A stretch of 64,000 bases of DNA, taken from the NCBI GenBank assembly GCA_964575845.1, contig CAZNSX010000001.1, forward strand, positions 868,001 to 932,000. Reading direction: 5' to 3'. The notes beneath the pieces were generated by a model that worked only from the letters and a program-made list of their open reading frames with translations, was not told the DNA's origin and did no database searches. Position numbers and translations under genes: made by a program. The stretch comes from CAZNSX01 sp964575845 (lineage in GTDB: Bacteria; UBA8248; CAZNSX01). Positions 50,899-59,098 of this stretch are shown here, piece after piece (the stretch's first letter is position 1; each line of letters begins with the position of its first letter).

Positions 50899-51270
50899 AT
50901 GGCTAAAGACGTTGTTTGCGGCATGGATGTGGATGAGAAGACAGCCAAGTTCAGGCTTGAGCACGGGGGAAAGACCTACTATTTCTGCGCCAAAGGCTGC
51001 ATGAAGAAATTCCAGGACAATCCCTCTCAGTTCATTCAGAAACAGGTTACTGTAACCCTTAGGTGGACAGAAGATACGCTAGAGGGAGTTCAAACCCCTG
51101 AGGCAATCAAGATAGGGAAAGACTTTCTGTGGATACGGCGGGGGGATTCACCCGAAGAAAGGTTTGCCCTTTGCTTTTATTGCGGTAGGATCCACAATCA
51201 GCCCGACCTCGTTCGTTGCAGCAAATCGTGGCAAAATCGACAAGGTGCTCCACCGATACCAGAGAACTAA
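50899..51270 (+). CDS. YHS-domain protein
   Basis: Start ATG 50899 follows GAGGAGG. The 123-residue protein begins with a YHS domain (MAKDVVCGMDVDEKTAKFRL; TYYFCAKGCMKKFQDNPSQF), a small Cys-containing module that binds copper or silver and is nearly identical to the N-terminus of CopA just downstream. The remaining 70 residues are not recognised; they contain CFYCGRIHNQPDLVRCSK, a zinc-ribbon-like half. It may deliver copper to the ATPase. Confidence 0.75.
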   Translation: MAKDVVCGMDVDEKTAKFRLEHGGKTYYFCAKGCMKKFQDNPSQFIQKQVTVTLRWTEDTLEGVQTPEAIKIGKDFLWIRRGDSPEERFALCFYCGRIHNQPDLVRCSKSWQNRQGAPPIPEN

Positions 51271-51315
51271 ATAAGAGGACGAAGCTGACTAGATTGAAGA
51301 GAAGAGGTGATCTTA

Positions 51316-53949
51316 ATGGCTAAGGATATGGTTTGCGGCATGGATGTGGATGAGGAAGAAGCCGAATTCACTCTGCAACATGAGGATAAGACCTACTACT
51401 TCTGTGCCGAAAGCTGCCTGAAGAAGTTTGAATCAAACCCCGCTCAGTTTCTTGAAGGGGGCGACGGCCACCAGGAGGAAGAGGCCCAAGCTGAAGGTGA
51501 GGCTCCTGTCGTGGTTGCTGATAAGGAAAGGCTTGACCTCCCCATCGAGGGGATGAGCTGCGCGAGCTGTGCAGGGCGTATCGAGAAGGGACTGGCTGAG
51601 CTTCCCGGAGTCAGCGAGGCCACCGTGAATTTCGCCACCCAGAAGGCAACCATCCTCTTTGACCCCGGGGCCACAGGCCCCGAGGCTTTCCGGGCGAAGG
51701 TTAAAGACCTTGGATATGACGTTGGTGCTGAGAGGGCCACAATTTCCATCCGGGGCATGTCCTGCGCTTCCTGCGTCGAAAAGATAGAGAATGCATTGAG
51801 GGGGACCGAAGGCGTGCTCTCCGCCAGCGTGAACTTCGGCACCGAGCGGGCGAGCGTAGAGTACCTTTCGGCAACGGTCGGGCTCCCCCAGCTTAAGGCC
51901 ACCATCAAGAATCTGGGATATGAGCCCCTGGAGGAGGAGGGGGAGGAGGCCGCGGACAGGGAGAGGTTGGCCCGGCAGAAGGAGGTCAGAACTCTCAAGA
52001 GGAAGTTCATCGTCGGTGCAGCGCTCTCGGTGCTCATTTTTTTAGGAAGCTTCCAGGAGTGGTTTTCATGGGTGCCCGATGCGCTGGCAAGCTACTACAC
52101 CCTCTTGATTCTCACGACGCCTGTCCAGTTTTGGGTGGGCTGGCAGTTCTACAAGGGGTTCTTTGCAGCAGCTCGCCACCGGAGCGCCGACATGAACACT
52201 CTGATAGCGGTCGGCACCTCAGCCGCCTACCTTTACAGCGCGGTCGCCACCCTCTACCCGTCCTTCTTCGCCCAGAGCGGCATGAAGCCATCTGTTTACT
52301 TCGACACGGCCGCCGTGATCATCACCCTGATACTGCTCGGAAGGCTCCTCGAGGCCGTCGCCAAGGGCCAGACCTCGGAGGCCATAAAGCGCCTCATGGG
52401 CCTTCAGGCAAAGACCGCGAGGGTGGTCAGGGACAGCGAGGAGGTGGACATCCCCATTGAAGACGTCCAGAAGGGCGACATCGTGCTCGTGCGGCCCGGG
52501 GAGAAGGTCCCGGTGGACGGGACGATAATAGAAGGCCACTCGGCACTTGATGAGTCCATGCTCACGGGCGAGAGCATTCCCGTCGAGAAGGGTCCCGGCG
52601 ATGAGGTGATAGGCGCGACCATCAATAAGATGGGGGCGTTCAAGTTCAAGGCCACCAAGGTCGGCAAGGAGACGGCCCTCGCCCAGATAATCAAGCTCGT
52701 TGAGGAGGCCCAGGGTTCCAAGGCGCCAATCCAGCGCCTGGCCGATAAGATCGCGGGGATCTTCGTCCCCATCGTTATAGCCATAGCCGTTGCCACCTTC
52801 ATCGTCTGGTACTTATTCGGGCCAGCCCCGGCGTTCAACTTCGCGCTCGTCAATTTCGTGGCCGTCCTCATCATCGCCTGCCCCTGCGCCCTGGGCCTGG
52901 CAACTCCGACGGCGATCATGGTGGGCACGGGCAAAGGAGCGGAGAACGGCGTCCTCATACGGGGTGGCGAGAGCCTTGAGACCGCGCACAAGCTCACCTC
53001 CATCATCTTCGATAAGACGGGCACCCTGACCAAGGGTGAGCCCTCGGTCACGGGTATCGTCACGGCCGAAGGATTTTCCGAAGAAGCCATCCTCGCTGCC
53101 GCGGCCTCAGCCGAGCGGGGTTCAGAGCACCCCCTGGGCGAGGCCATCCTGCGCGCCGCGCGGGAGAGGGAGCTTCCCCTGCATGAGGCTGAAGGATTCA
53201 ACGCCATCGCGGGTCACGGCATCGAGGCGCGGGTGAATGGCAAGGGCGTGCTCGTCGGCAATAAACGCCTCATGGAAGAGAGGGGCATTGAGCTGGGAAA
53301 GCTCGCGGCACGGGCCGAGGAGCTGGCCGGAGAGGGTCAGACGCCCATGTATCTGGCCCTGGACAGCAGAGCTGCGGGAATCATCGCGGTGGCCGACACC
53401 CTTAAGGAGGGTGCCATCGAGGCCGTTAAGGCCCTTCATCGTCTTGGCATTGAGGTTGTAATGATAACCGGCGATAACCCGCGCACCGCTCAGGCCATAG
53501 CCCGGAAGGTGGGGATCGACCGGGTGCTCTCAGAGGTGCTTCCCGAGGATAAGGCCCAAGAGGTGAAGAAGCTCCAGGCCGAGGGGAAGCGGGTGGCCAT
53601 GGTGGGGGACGGCATCAACGACGCCCCGGCCCTGGCTCAGGCCGATATAGGCATCTCCATCGGCACGGGAACCGATGTGGCCATGGAGGCCTCCGATATC
53701 ACCCTCATCACGGGAGACCTCCAGGGGGTGGTGAGGGCCATCACCTTGAGCAAGAGGACCATACGGACCATCAAGCAGAATCTCTTTTGGGCCTTTGCTT
53801 ACAACTCTGCAGGAATTCCCATAGCCGCCGGGGTTCTCTATCCCTTCTTCGGGATCTTGCTCAACCCCATCTTCGCCGCCGCAGCCATGGCTTTCAGCTC
53901 TGTCTCGGTAGTTTCAAACTCCCTGCGCCTCAAGAGAGTCAGGCTTTAA
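51316..53949 (+). CDS. copA: copper-exporting P1B-type ATPase with YHS and two HMA domains
   Basis: Start ATG 51316 (a GTG at 51307 is in frame). The 877 residues comprise an N-terminal YHS domain (1-45, KDMVCGMDVDEEEAEF), an acidic linker, two heavy-metal-associated domains (about 72-138 and 142-205, each with GMSCASC), eight expected transmembrane helices, the TGES actuator motif, the metal site ACPCALGLATP (Cys522 and Cys524), the phosphorylated Asp566 in DKTGTLTKG, SEHPLGEAI and GDGINDAPAL. The CPC and the C-terminal YNSAGIPIAAG and MAFSSVSVVSNSLRL mark a Cu(I) exporter (P1B-1). It pumps Cu(I) out of the cytoplasm, or loads cuproenzymes. Confidence 0.97.
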   Translation: MAKDMVCGMDVDEEEAEFTLQHEDKTYYFCAESCLKKFESNPAQFLEGGDGHQEEEAQAEGEAPVVVADKERLDLPIEGMSCASCAGRIEKGLAELPGVSEATVNFATQKATILFDPGATGPEAFRAKVKDLGYDVGAERATISIRGMSCASCVEKIENALRGTEGVLSASVNFGTERASVEYLSATVGLPQLKATIKNLGYEPLEEEGEEAADRERLARQKEVRTLKRKFIVGAALSVLIFLGSFQEWFSWVPDALASYYTLLILTTPVQFWVGWQFYKGFFAAARHRSADMNTLIAVGTSAAYLYSAVATLYPSFFAQSGMKPSVYFDTAAVIITLILLGRLLEAVAKGQTSEAIKRLMGLQAKTARVVRDSEEVDIPIEDVQKGDIVLVRPGEKVPVDGTIIEGHSALDESMLTGESIPVEKGPGDEVIGATINKMGAFKFKATKVGKETALAQIIKLVEEAQGSKAPIQRLADKIAGIFVPIVIAIAVATFIVWYLFGPAPAFNFALVNFVAVLIIACPCALGLATPTAIMVGTGKGAENGVLIRGGESLETAHKLTSIIFDKTGTLTKGEPSVTGIVTAEGFSEEAILAAAASAERGSEHPLGEAILRAARERELPLHEAEGFNAIAGHGIEARVNGKGVLVGNKRLMEERGIELGKLAARAEELAGEGQTPMYLALDSRAAGIIAVADTLKEGAIEAVKALHRLGIEVVMITGDNPRTAQAIARKVGIDRVLSEVLPEDKAQEVKKLQAEGKRVAMVGDGINDAPALAQADIGISIGTGTDVAMEASDITLITGDLQGVVRAITLSKRTIRTIKQNLFWAFAYNSAGIPIAAGVLYPFFGILLNPIFAAAAMAFSSVSVVSNSLRLKRVRL

Positions 53950-53989
53950 CGGGCGGCCGAAGTACAACAAAAGGAATGGAGATGCATAC

Positions 53990-54886
53990 GTGAAGGAGAA
54001 GGTCTCGGGATTTCTGGGTGCCCTCGTCCTTTTCGGGCTTTACTTTTCCATCTTGACCCTAACGAGCTCGCTTGCAGGTGCATGGGAGCAGTTCGTGCAA
54101 GTCTGGTACTTCATCGTGATCCTCTTGGCCGGGTTCGGCGTTCAGCTTTCCCTCTTCCTCTTCGTGAGGAAAGCGAGCAGGATAGAGAACTCCCAGAAAC
54201 CCTCATCAGCGGCCATCGTGACTTCAGGGGGGATATCCACTGGCTCGATGATAGCCTGCTGCAGTCACTATCTCGCCTCAATCATACCGCTTTTCGGCCT
54301 TTCGGCCGCAGCGGTTTTTTTCACGAAATATCAGGTAGCCTTTCTCCTCCTGGGGGTTTTGGCAAACATAACGGGGCTAACAATCATGCTGAGAATAATT
54401 CAAAAACACTATCTTTTTCGCGGGGGGAGCTCACTTTTCGGAGCAATACTGAAACTCGATATGCAGAAAGCTTTTAAAGTGGCCGTGGCGGCTTCAGTTG
54501 CGATTCTCCTGGTTACCTTCCTTTTGACGGCCGCCAGAAGCGAAGGCGCTGGGGGAATCCCCCTCTCGACCATAACGAGTCGGGGCGGTAGCGTCACGGT
54601 TGCAGCGGGGTCGGAAAACTTCTCTCCCAATTCGCCTGAATTCAGCATATCAATGAACACTCACAGCGTCGACCTTGGCTTCGACATGAAGGAGCTGTCC
54701 TTATTATTCGATGACCGGGGGAAGGTCTATAAACCCCTCAGGTGGGAGGGGTCGGGACCAGGAGGCCATCACAGAACTGGAAAGCTCACCTTTACTCCCC
54801 TTGAAGGGAGCCCTAAGAAGATAAAACTCATCATAAGGGATGTTGCGGGCGTCAAGGAGAGGGCTTTCGAATGGGAGCTGAGATAA
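53990..54886 (+). CDS. polytopic membrane protein with C-terminal soluble domain
   Basis: GTG 53990 (an overlapping ATG gives a stop at once) begins a 298-residue protein. Five or six hydrophobic segments lie in 8-185 (GFLGALVLFGLYFSILTL; FIVILLAGFGVQLSLFLFV; SMIACCSHYLASIIPLFGLS; FFTKYQVAFLLLGVLANITG). The conserved Cys-Cys-Ser-His in the third is suggestive of metal binding. Residues about 190-298 are soluble and beta-rich, with SISMNTHSVDLGFDMKEL, like a periplasmic metal-chaperone fold. The protein is probably a membrane protein of copper export clusters; I do not recognise a named family. It lies between copA and the Rieske gene. Confidence 0.7.
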   Translation: MKEKVSGFLGALVLFGLYFSILTLTSSLAGAWEQFVQVWYFIVILLAGFGVQLSLFLFVRKASRIENSQKPSSAAIVTSGGISTGSMIACCSHYLASIIPLFGLSAAAVFFTKYQVAFLLLGVLANITGLTIMLRIIQKHYLFRGGSSLFGAILKLDMQKAFKVAVAASVAILLVTFLLTAARSEGAGGIPLSTITSRGGSVTVAAGSENFSPNSPEFSISMNTHSVDLGFDMKELSLLFDDRGKVYKPLRWEGSGPGGHHRTGKLTFTPLEGSPKKIKLIIRDVAGVKERAFEWELR

Positions 54887-54922
54887 GGGAGATAATGTCT
54901 GCTCTGAAGGAGGTCTGAGGCC

Positions 54923-55402
54923 GTGGTTACCCTCAAGGAGAAGAGAGGAGTCCGGGAGAGCGCGGGGCCCTCAAGGCGCAGCCTTCTCAACTGGCTTCTG
55001 GGCGGAGCGATAGTTTCTCTCGTGGTGGCCACCCTTTACCCGATAGCACGTTACCTTTATCCCAGCAAGGTTAAGGCCAGCCCTGCCGATTGGCTGGAAG
55101 TGGCGAGCCTTCCTGAGATTTCCATCGGCGGGGGGAAGCTCGTGAAGTACGGAAGGGAGCCCGTATGGGTCATCCAGCCGAGTGCCGGAGATTACAGGGC
55201 CCTTTCCGCGGTCTGCACCCATCTCGGCTGCATCGTGCGCTGGAGCCCCGACTACCCGGAGGGGCACCGGGGCCAGTTCTACTGCTACTGCCATGCGGGC
55301 GTGTTCGACTCTCTGGGAAACGTGCTTTCGGGCCCACCTCCGAGGCCCCTTCCCTCCTACCAGGTGAGGGTCTCCGGAGAGAAGGTCTATGTGAAAGCCT
55401 GA
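54923..55402 (+). CDS. Rieske [2Fe-2S] protein
   Basis: The 159-residue protein starts at GTG 54923 after AAGGAGG. It has one N-terminal transmembrane helix (about 22-46, LLGGAIVSLVVATLYPIARYL) and a Rieske domain with the two ligand motifs CTHLGC and CYCHAG; the usual CPCHGS is CYCHAG here. A twin-Arg-like pair (SRRSLLNWLLGG) is consistent with Tat export. The domain is of the bc1/b6f type, but no cytochrome b or c1 gene is near, so it may serve a separate electron path to the metal or selenoprotein genes. Confidence 0.85.
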   Translation: MVTLKEKRGVRESAGPSRRSLLNWLLGGAIVSLVVATLYPIARYLYPSKVKASPADWLEVASLPEISIGGGKLVKYGREPVWVIQPSAGDYRALSAVCTHLGCIVRWSPDYPEGHRGQFYCYCHAGVFDSLGNVLSGPPPRPLPSYQVRVSGEKVYVKA

Positions 55403-55475
55403 AGGCTTATCAAGGGAAAAGGCTCAGCGGGATGATTTTGCTTGGTTTTTTTGACGGAACAGAAGGGCGCGGTTC

Positions 55476-55823
55476 ATGTGCCATCTCCTAATTGCCGTCC
55501 CCGTCGCGGGACTTGGGCTCTTTTACATCTTTCCCTTCGGATTGGCACTCACGATCTACCTTCCCATGACCGGCCTCTCGCTTTTTCTTTTGCTCCTCGT
55601 GGTCAAGACCCACTGTCGCCCCACCGTTACGGGCAGGGAGAGCATGGTAGGGCAATGGGCCGAGGCCATAAGTGATATAGGCCGCACTGGCAAGATATCA
55701 TTCCAGGGCCTCATCTGGGATGCCCGGGCTGAGTCCCCCGTCCGGCGGGGGGAGCACGTCATGATTACTGGGTTTCAGGGGCTTAAGGCCCTCGTGCGCA
55801 AGAGTGAGAGTGACAGATTCTGA
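55476..55823 (+). CDS. small NfeD-like membrane protein
   Basis: The 115-residue protein has two hydrophobic segments (about 3-22 and 27-44) and a C-terminal OB-fold-like domain reading GRTGKISFQGLIWDARAESP and VRRGEHVMITGFQGLKALVR, which is the NfeD C-terminal pattern. NfeD proteins work with membrane proteases of the SPFH system. It has no protease partner here. The gene sits between the Rieske gene and the PCYCGC gene. Confidence 0.7.
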   Translation: MCHLLIAVPVAGLGLFYIFPFGLALTIYLPMTGLSLFLLLLVVKTHCRPTVTGRESMVGQWAEAISDIGRTGKISFQGLIWDARAESPVRRGEHVMITGFQGLKALVRKSESDRF

Positions 55824-55846
55824 TACTTTGACACAGGGGAAAACTT

Positions 55847-56332
55847 ATGACTAGAGCAAGGAAGCGGGAGAAAGCTCTGAGGGAGCTTGAAGCTTCCCCT
55901 TCACGGAAATTCAAGTTTGGAACTCGCTTCGGGGCAGTTCTCGGCGCCCTGCTCGCGGTGGGCCTAGCGGCCGGCTACTCTCTGACCCGATGGGAAGCCA
56001 AGGAATCTGGGGGAAGGGGGGCCGGGGTGAGCGCTTCAGCAGGGGGGGGCCTGCTGGAGCGCCGTCCAACCCTCCCCCCTTCCCTCTTCGTCGGCCAGGT
56101 GGCCAGAGCTTACGGGGTGGCCCGGGAGATACCGGAAGTTCTGGACAAGCTCTATTGCTATTGCCGCTGCAAGGAGAGCATCGGCCATCTGAATCTGCTC
56201 ACCTGTTACACGGAGCGCCACGCATCCACGTGAGACATCTGCGTGGAACAGGCGCTGTTAGCGTCTAGGTTGACAGAGATGGGATATGATCCCGCCAGAA
56301 TTCAGAAGGCCATAGACGAGAGATGGGGTTAG
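55847..56332 (+). CDS. PCYCGC-family protein, probable selenoprotein (UGA at codon 129)
   Basis: Reading ATG 55847 through TGA 56231-56233 as selenocysteine to TAG 56330-56332 gives 161 residues. A transmembrane segment (about 27-46) is followed by a Gly/Ser-rich linker and the domain VLDKLYCYCRCKESIGHLNL, LLTCYTERHAST-U-DICVEQ, ALLASRLTEMGYDPARIQ. In the PCYCGC family the HAxxC-x-x-C segment has Cys where the UGA falls, so Sec replaces Cys in U-x-x-C. The 33 codons after UGA keep family-like sequence. A hairpin with 5-bp stem AACAG/CTGTT (56247-56259) and loop GCG lies 13 bases after UGA, the right place for a bacterial SECIS. The family binds metal or works in redox; location by copA fits. 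Confidence 0.72.
56234..56265 (+). promoter_or_regulatory. candidate bacterial SECIS element
   Basis: Directly after the in-frame TGA, the mRNA can form an apical stem AACAG/CUGUU (56247-56251 with 56255-56259) with a GCG loop and a lower stem UGC/GCG (56240-56242 with 56261-56263). The loop guanine is 19 bases from the UGA, in the 16-37 base range known for SelB-dependent elements. It overlaps the coding sequence. Confidence 0.5.
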
Positions 56333-56567
56333 CGTAAGGTCGAAGTTGTCTCGAGCATGATCTTCCGCCCACTCACGGGCCAGAGCTCTTACGCCTGAGG
56401 CTCAATCTTGCGCCTCAGTTCTGAGCCCGGAGTTCCCATATCAGGCTCCACCCATAGGCATGTTCCTGTGGTAAAGTAACCTTAAAGCCTCTTATGTGGA
56501 TTCATCAGGGGGGTTGGCTGGGGGGACCTGAATCGAACCACGTCCAGACTAAAGGAAAGATATTCCC

Positions 56568-57248
56568 TTGAAGGATAAGATTTCGCCCGCCGAAGAAGTA
56601 CTGAACGCCCAGCTTCACCACTGGGAGGGCATGCTTTCCAGCCACCCCGAGATGTTTGGCCTGGAGCCCAGCGAGGCGGCCAAAGGGGCGGCGGAAGCCT
56701 TCAGGAGAGAGGGTGTGAGGAGCATCCTTGAGCTGGGGGGAGGACAGGGGAGGGATACACTCTTTTTCGCTCGGAGCGGTTTTGAGGTGACGGTACTCGA
56801 CTACGCCCAGAACGGCGTGGACTCCATCATGAAGAAAGCAGGCGAGTTGGCCCTATCGCACCCGGTCACGGCCATTCGGCATGACGTGCGGGGTCCTCTT
56901 CCTTTTGAAAATGAAAGGTTCGGAGGGTGTTTTTCGCACATGCTGTTTTGCATGGCACTGACGACGGCTGAACTCTTGCGTCTCTCGGCCGAAATTCGCA
57001 GAGTGCTCAAGACGAAGGGGCTTAATATCTACACCGTCCGGCACACGAAGGACATCCACTACGGGAAGGGCATACACCGCGGAGAGGACATGTACGAAGC
57101 TGGGGGATTCATCGTCCATTTCTTCAGCCGGGAGAAAGTGAAGCACCTTGCAGGGGGCTTTGAAATTTTAGGCGTCGATGAGTTCGAAGAGGGCGAACTC
57201 CCCAGGAAATTGTTTCTGGTGACACTCAGGAAAAAAGGAGGCCAATAG
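56568..57248 (+). CDS. class I SAM-dependent methyltransferase
   Basis: The 226-residue protein starts at TTG 56568, preceded by AAAGGAAAG. It has the SAM-binding motif I ILELGGGQGRDTLFFARSGF and motif II VTVLDYAQNGV, then IRHDVRGPLPFEN and FSHMLFCMALTT for motif post-I/IV. It resembles tellurite/thiopurine-type methyltransferases that methylate metalloids such as selenium, tellurium or arsenic. The position after a copper ATPase and a probable selenoprotein is suggestive, but the substrate is not determined. The 235 bases upstream (56333-56567) hold no supported gene. Confidence 0.82.
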   Translation: MKDKISPAEEVLNAQLHHWEGMLSSHPEMFGLEPSEAAKGAAEAFRREGVRSILELGGGQGRDTLFFARSGFEVTVLDYAQNGVDSIMKKAGELALSHPVTAIRHDVRGPLPFENERFGGCFSHMLFCMALTTAELLRLSAEIRRVLKTKGLNIYTVRHTKDIHYGKGIHRGEDMYEAGGFIVHFFSREKVKHLAGGFEILGVDEFEEGELPRKLFLVTLRKKGGQ

Positions 57249-57424
57249 CCTTATTTGCCCCTTGAAAACGTGGACTCGCGTGGGTGGCGGAGGCGACACC
57301 TCTGCGAGGCGCTGCAAACTTGGGTACAGTAAAAGGCCGGCCGGTTCCCCCCTGGGGGCGTCCTTGACTTTTGCCTACCGGAGAAGGGTATCTATAGCCT
57401 GGACCCTTGGGAAGGAGGGCTCCC

Positions 57425-58195
57425 TTGCACCCTGTTCTGATTCAGTTGGGGCCTTTTGAGATCCGCTTCTACGGCCTCATGTATGTCCTGGCCATATTGG
57501 TGGGTCTCAAGCTCGTGCGGGGTGAGGCGGTGAGGAAGGGCCTCGGGCTTTCGGCCGATGAGGTGGGAAACTTCGTCCTGCTGGCGGTGATTCTTGGGAT
57601 TATAGGCGCGAGGCTCTACTATGTGGCCTTCAGGTGGGATTACTACTCCCGGGCTCTTCTGGAGATTCCCGCCATCTGGCACGGTGGCCTGGCCATCCAC
57701 GGCGGGATAGCAGGAGGTGTGATTGGAGGTATCATTTTCACGCAAAGGAAAAAGCTGCCCTTCTTCCGGTTTGCCGATGCCGTGGCCCCCTCGATCATCC
57801 TGGGCCAGACCTTTGGGAGGTTTGGAAATTTCATGAACGGTGATGCCCACGGACTCCCCACAGACCTCCCGTGGGGGATAACCTTTCCGCCGGAGAGCAT
57901 CGCGGGCCAGGAGTTTCCCGGAATGCCCACTCACCCCACAATGCTCTACGAGATGGTCCTGAACTTCCTTATATTCCTCACCCTCTGGCGGCTGCGAAGA
58001 AGGCCCCACGGGGACGGGTTTATCTTTTCCCTCTATCTCATCCTGTATTCCGCGGGCCGCTTCTTCGTCAGTTTTTACAGGGCCGATAGCCTATATATGG
58101 GAACCTTCAGGGCCGCCCACGTCGTCGGGCTCATCCTCATAGCTCTCTTCGGTGCCTTCATCCTTTCCCGTCGTCTCTGGCGTGCCCGGGCCTAA
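57425..58195 (+). CDS. lgt: prolipoprotein diacylglyceryl transferase Lgt
   Basis: TTG 57425 (MHPVLIQLGPFEIRFYG) has AAGGAGGG upstream; TTG 57407 is in frame but has no RBS. The 256-residue protein has about seven transmembrane segments and Lgt motifs: GGLAIHGGIAGGV with catalytic His, GQTFGRFGNFMNGDAHG with the essential Arg, and GRFFVSFYRADS. It transfers diacylglyceryl from phosphatidylglycerol to the lipobox Cys. Several lipoproteins of the window (the cytochrome, NHL, sensor and M23 proteins) are its likely substrates. It ends just before the rhodanese-like gene. Confidence 0.95.
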   Translation: MHPVLIQLGPFEIRFYGLMYVLAILVGLKLVRGEAVRKGLGLSADEVGNFVLLAVILGIIGARLYYVAFRWDYYSRALLEIPAIWHGGLAIHGGIAGGVIGGIIFTQRKKLPFFRFADAVAPSIILGQTFGRFGNFMNGDAHGLPTDLPWGITFPPESIAGQEFPGMPTHPTMLYEMVLNFLIFLTLWRLRRRPHGDGFIFSLYLILYSAGRFFVSFYRADSLYMGTFRAAHVVGLILIALFGAFILSRRLWRARA

Positions 58196-58218
58196 TCCTC
58201 ATGCTGGGGGGAATTTTC

Positions 58219-58587
58219 GTGCGGTTATTATTCTTTGGACGGCTAGGGCTTGCGACAATCCTTACTCTCGCGCTGGTTCTTACCGCGGGTGGGACAGACG
58301 CCGTCGGGGCCCAGGCGAAGCAATACGCTAACAGCCACCTCCTGGCCGAAACCGATTGGCTGAGAGAGCACGTGGGCGACCCCAGGGTTCGGGTCGTGGA
58401 TATGAGACCCAGTGAGGCTTACCTGGGGGCGCACATCGCCGGTGCTGTGAACCTCCAGCTCTCCGAAATCATCTCGACGCGAAATAGGATTCGTATGTAT
58501 GATGGCTCCTGGGAGGAATGGGGCAACAAGCGCGCGCTGCCCTTGGAGACGGGACCCGGCAATCCGAGGGAGGCCGGCGGGTACTAA
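58219..58587 (+). pseudogene. rhodanese-like exported protein lacking the catalytic Cys segment
   Basis: The product has a signal peptide (MRLLFFGRLGLATILTLALV, start GTG 58219 after GGGGGG; ATG 58201 also possible), then the start of a thiosulfate sulfurtransferase domain (WLREHVGDPRVRVVDMRPSEAYLGAHIAGAVNL). It then jumps to NRIRMYDGSWEEWGNKRALP, which is the end of a rhodanese domain. The middle, which should carry the catalytic Cys loop and about 50-60 residues, is missing. It looks like an internal in-frame deletion, so the protein is probably inactive or a stub that only binds. Confidence 0.6.
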
Positions 58588-59098
58588 TCTTATCTTCGCT
58601 GTCCGCTCTATTTTAGAGGAGAGGCTAAAGTCTGAGCTTCCCCCTCACGATAAGGCAAGTGGGAGAAAACGATGGGATCAAGGAGGCCTCGACATGAGCC
58701 GCAGGCTTAAACCCAAAGGAAAATCTCCGAAGTCTTCACCGGCTTGCCTTTCTGTCCTCGTTTTTTCTCCCTCCCGGGTGAGGCCTCAAGGTAGGAAGGA
58801 CAAGCCGAGGCTCCGCATCGACCTGGGCCGCTAGCGTTATTTTTTGGAATCAGCGGCCATTCGCAGCATTTCCCCCCTCCACACTTACACTTCAGCCGGA
58901 TAAGCTCCCCCCACGCAAAATGCTCTCCGATCCCGCCGCCCCGCTACGCGTGCACCCCTGTTGCGGTAATATCGGGTGGCCCTTCAGCTTCACTTCTCCC
59001 CCTGTGGATGAAAAGAAACGCGGCCAGAGAGAGCGGCCTCTACAGCCAACCTTTCAGCGGAGAGAGGGGCGCGGGAGCTGGAGGCAAATTCTGACCCC
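58588..59098. other. 511-base gap with one possible small gene
   Basis: A 46-residue basic frame (58694-58834, MSRRLKPKGKSPKSSPACLS) has a good RBS (AAGGAGG, seven-base spacing) but no homologue I recognise. The rest, upstream of the convergent apt gene, shows no coding character. Confidence 0.25.

Noticed and set aside
56523..56560. tRNA or tmRNA 3' end on the minus strand (GGTTCGATTC with flanking CCCCCCAGCCA)
   Set aside because: The T-loop-like sequence has no matching acceptor, anticodon or D arms, and the stem pairing is poor.
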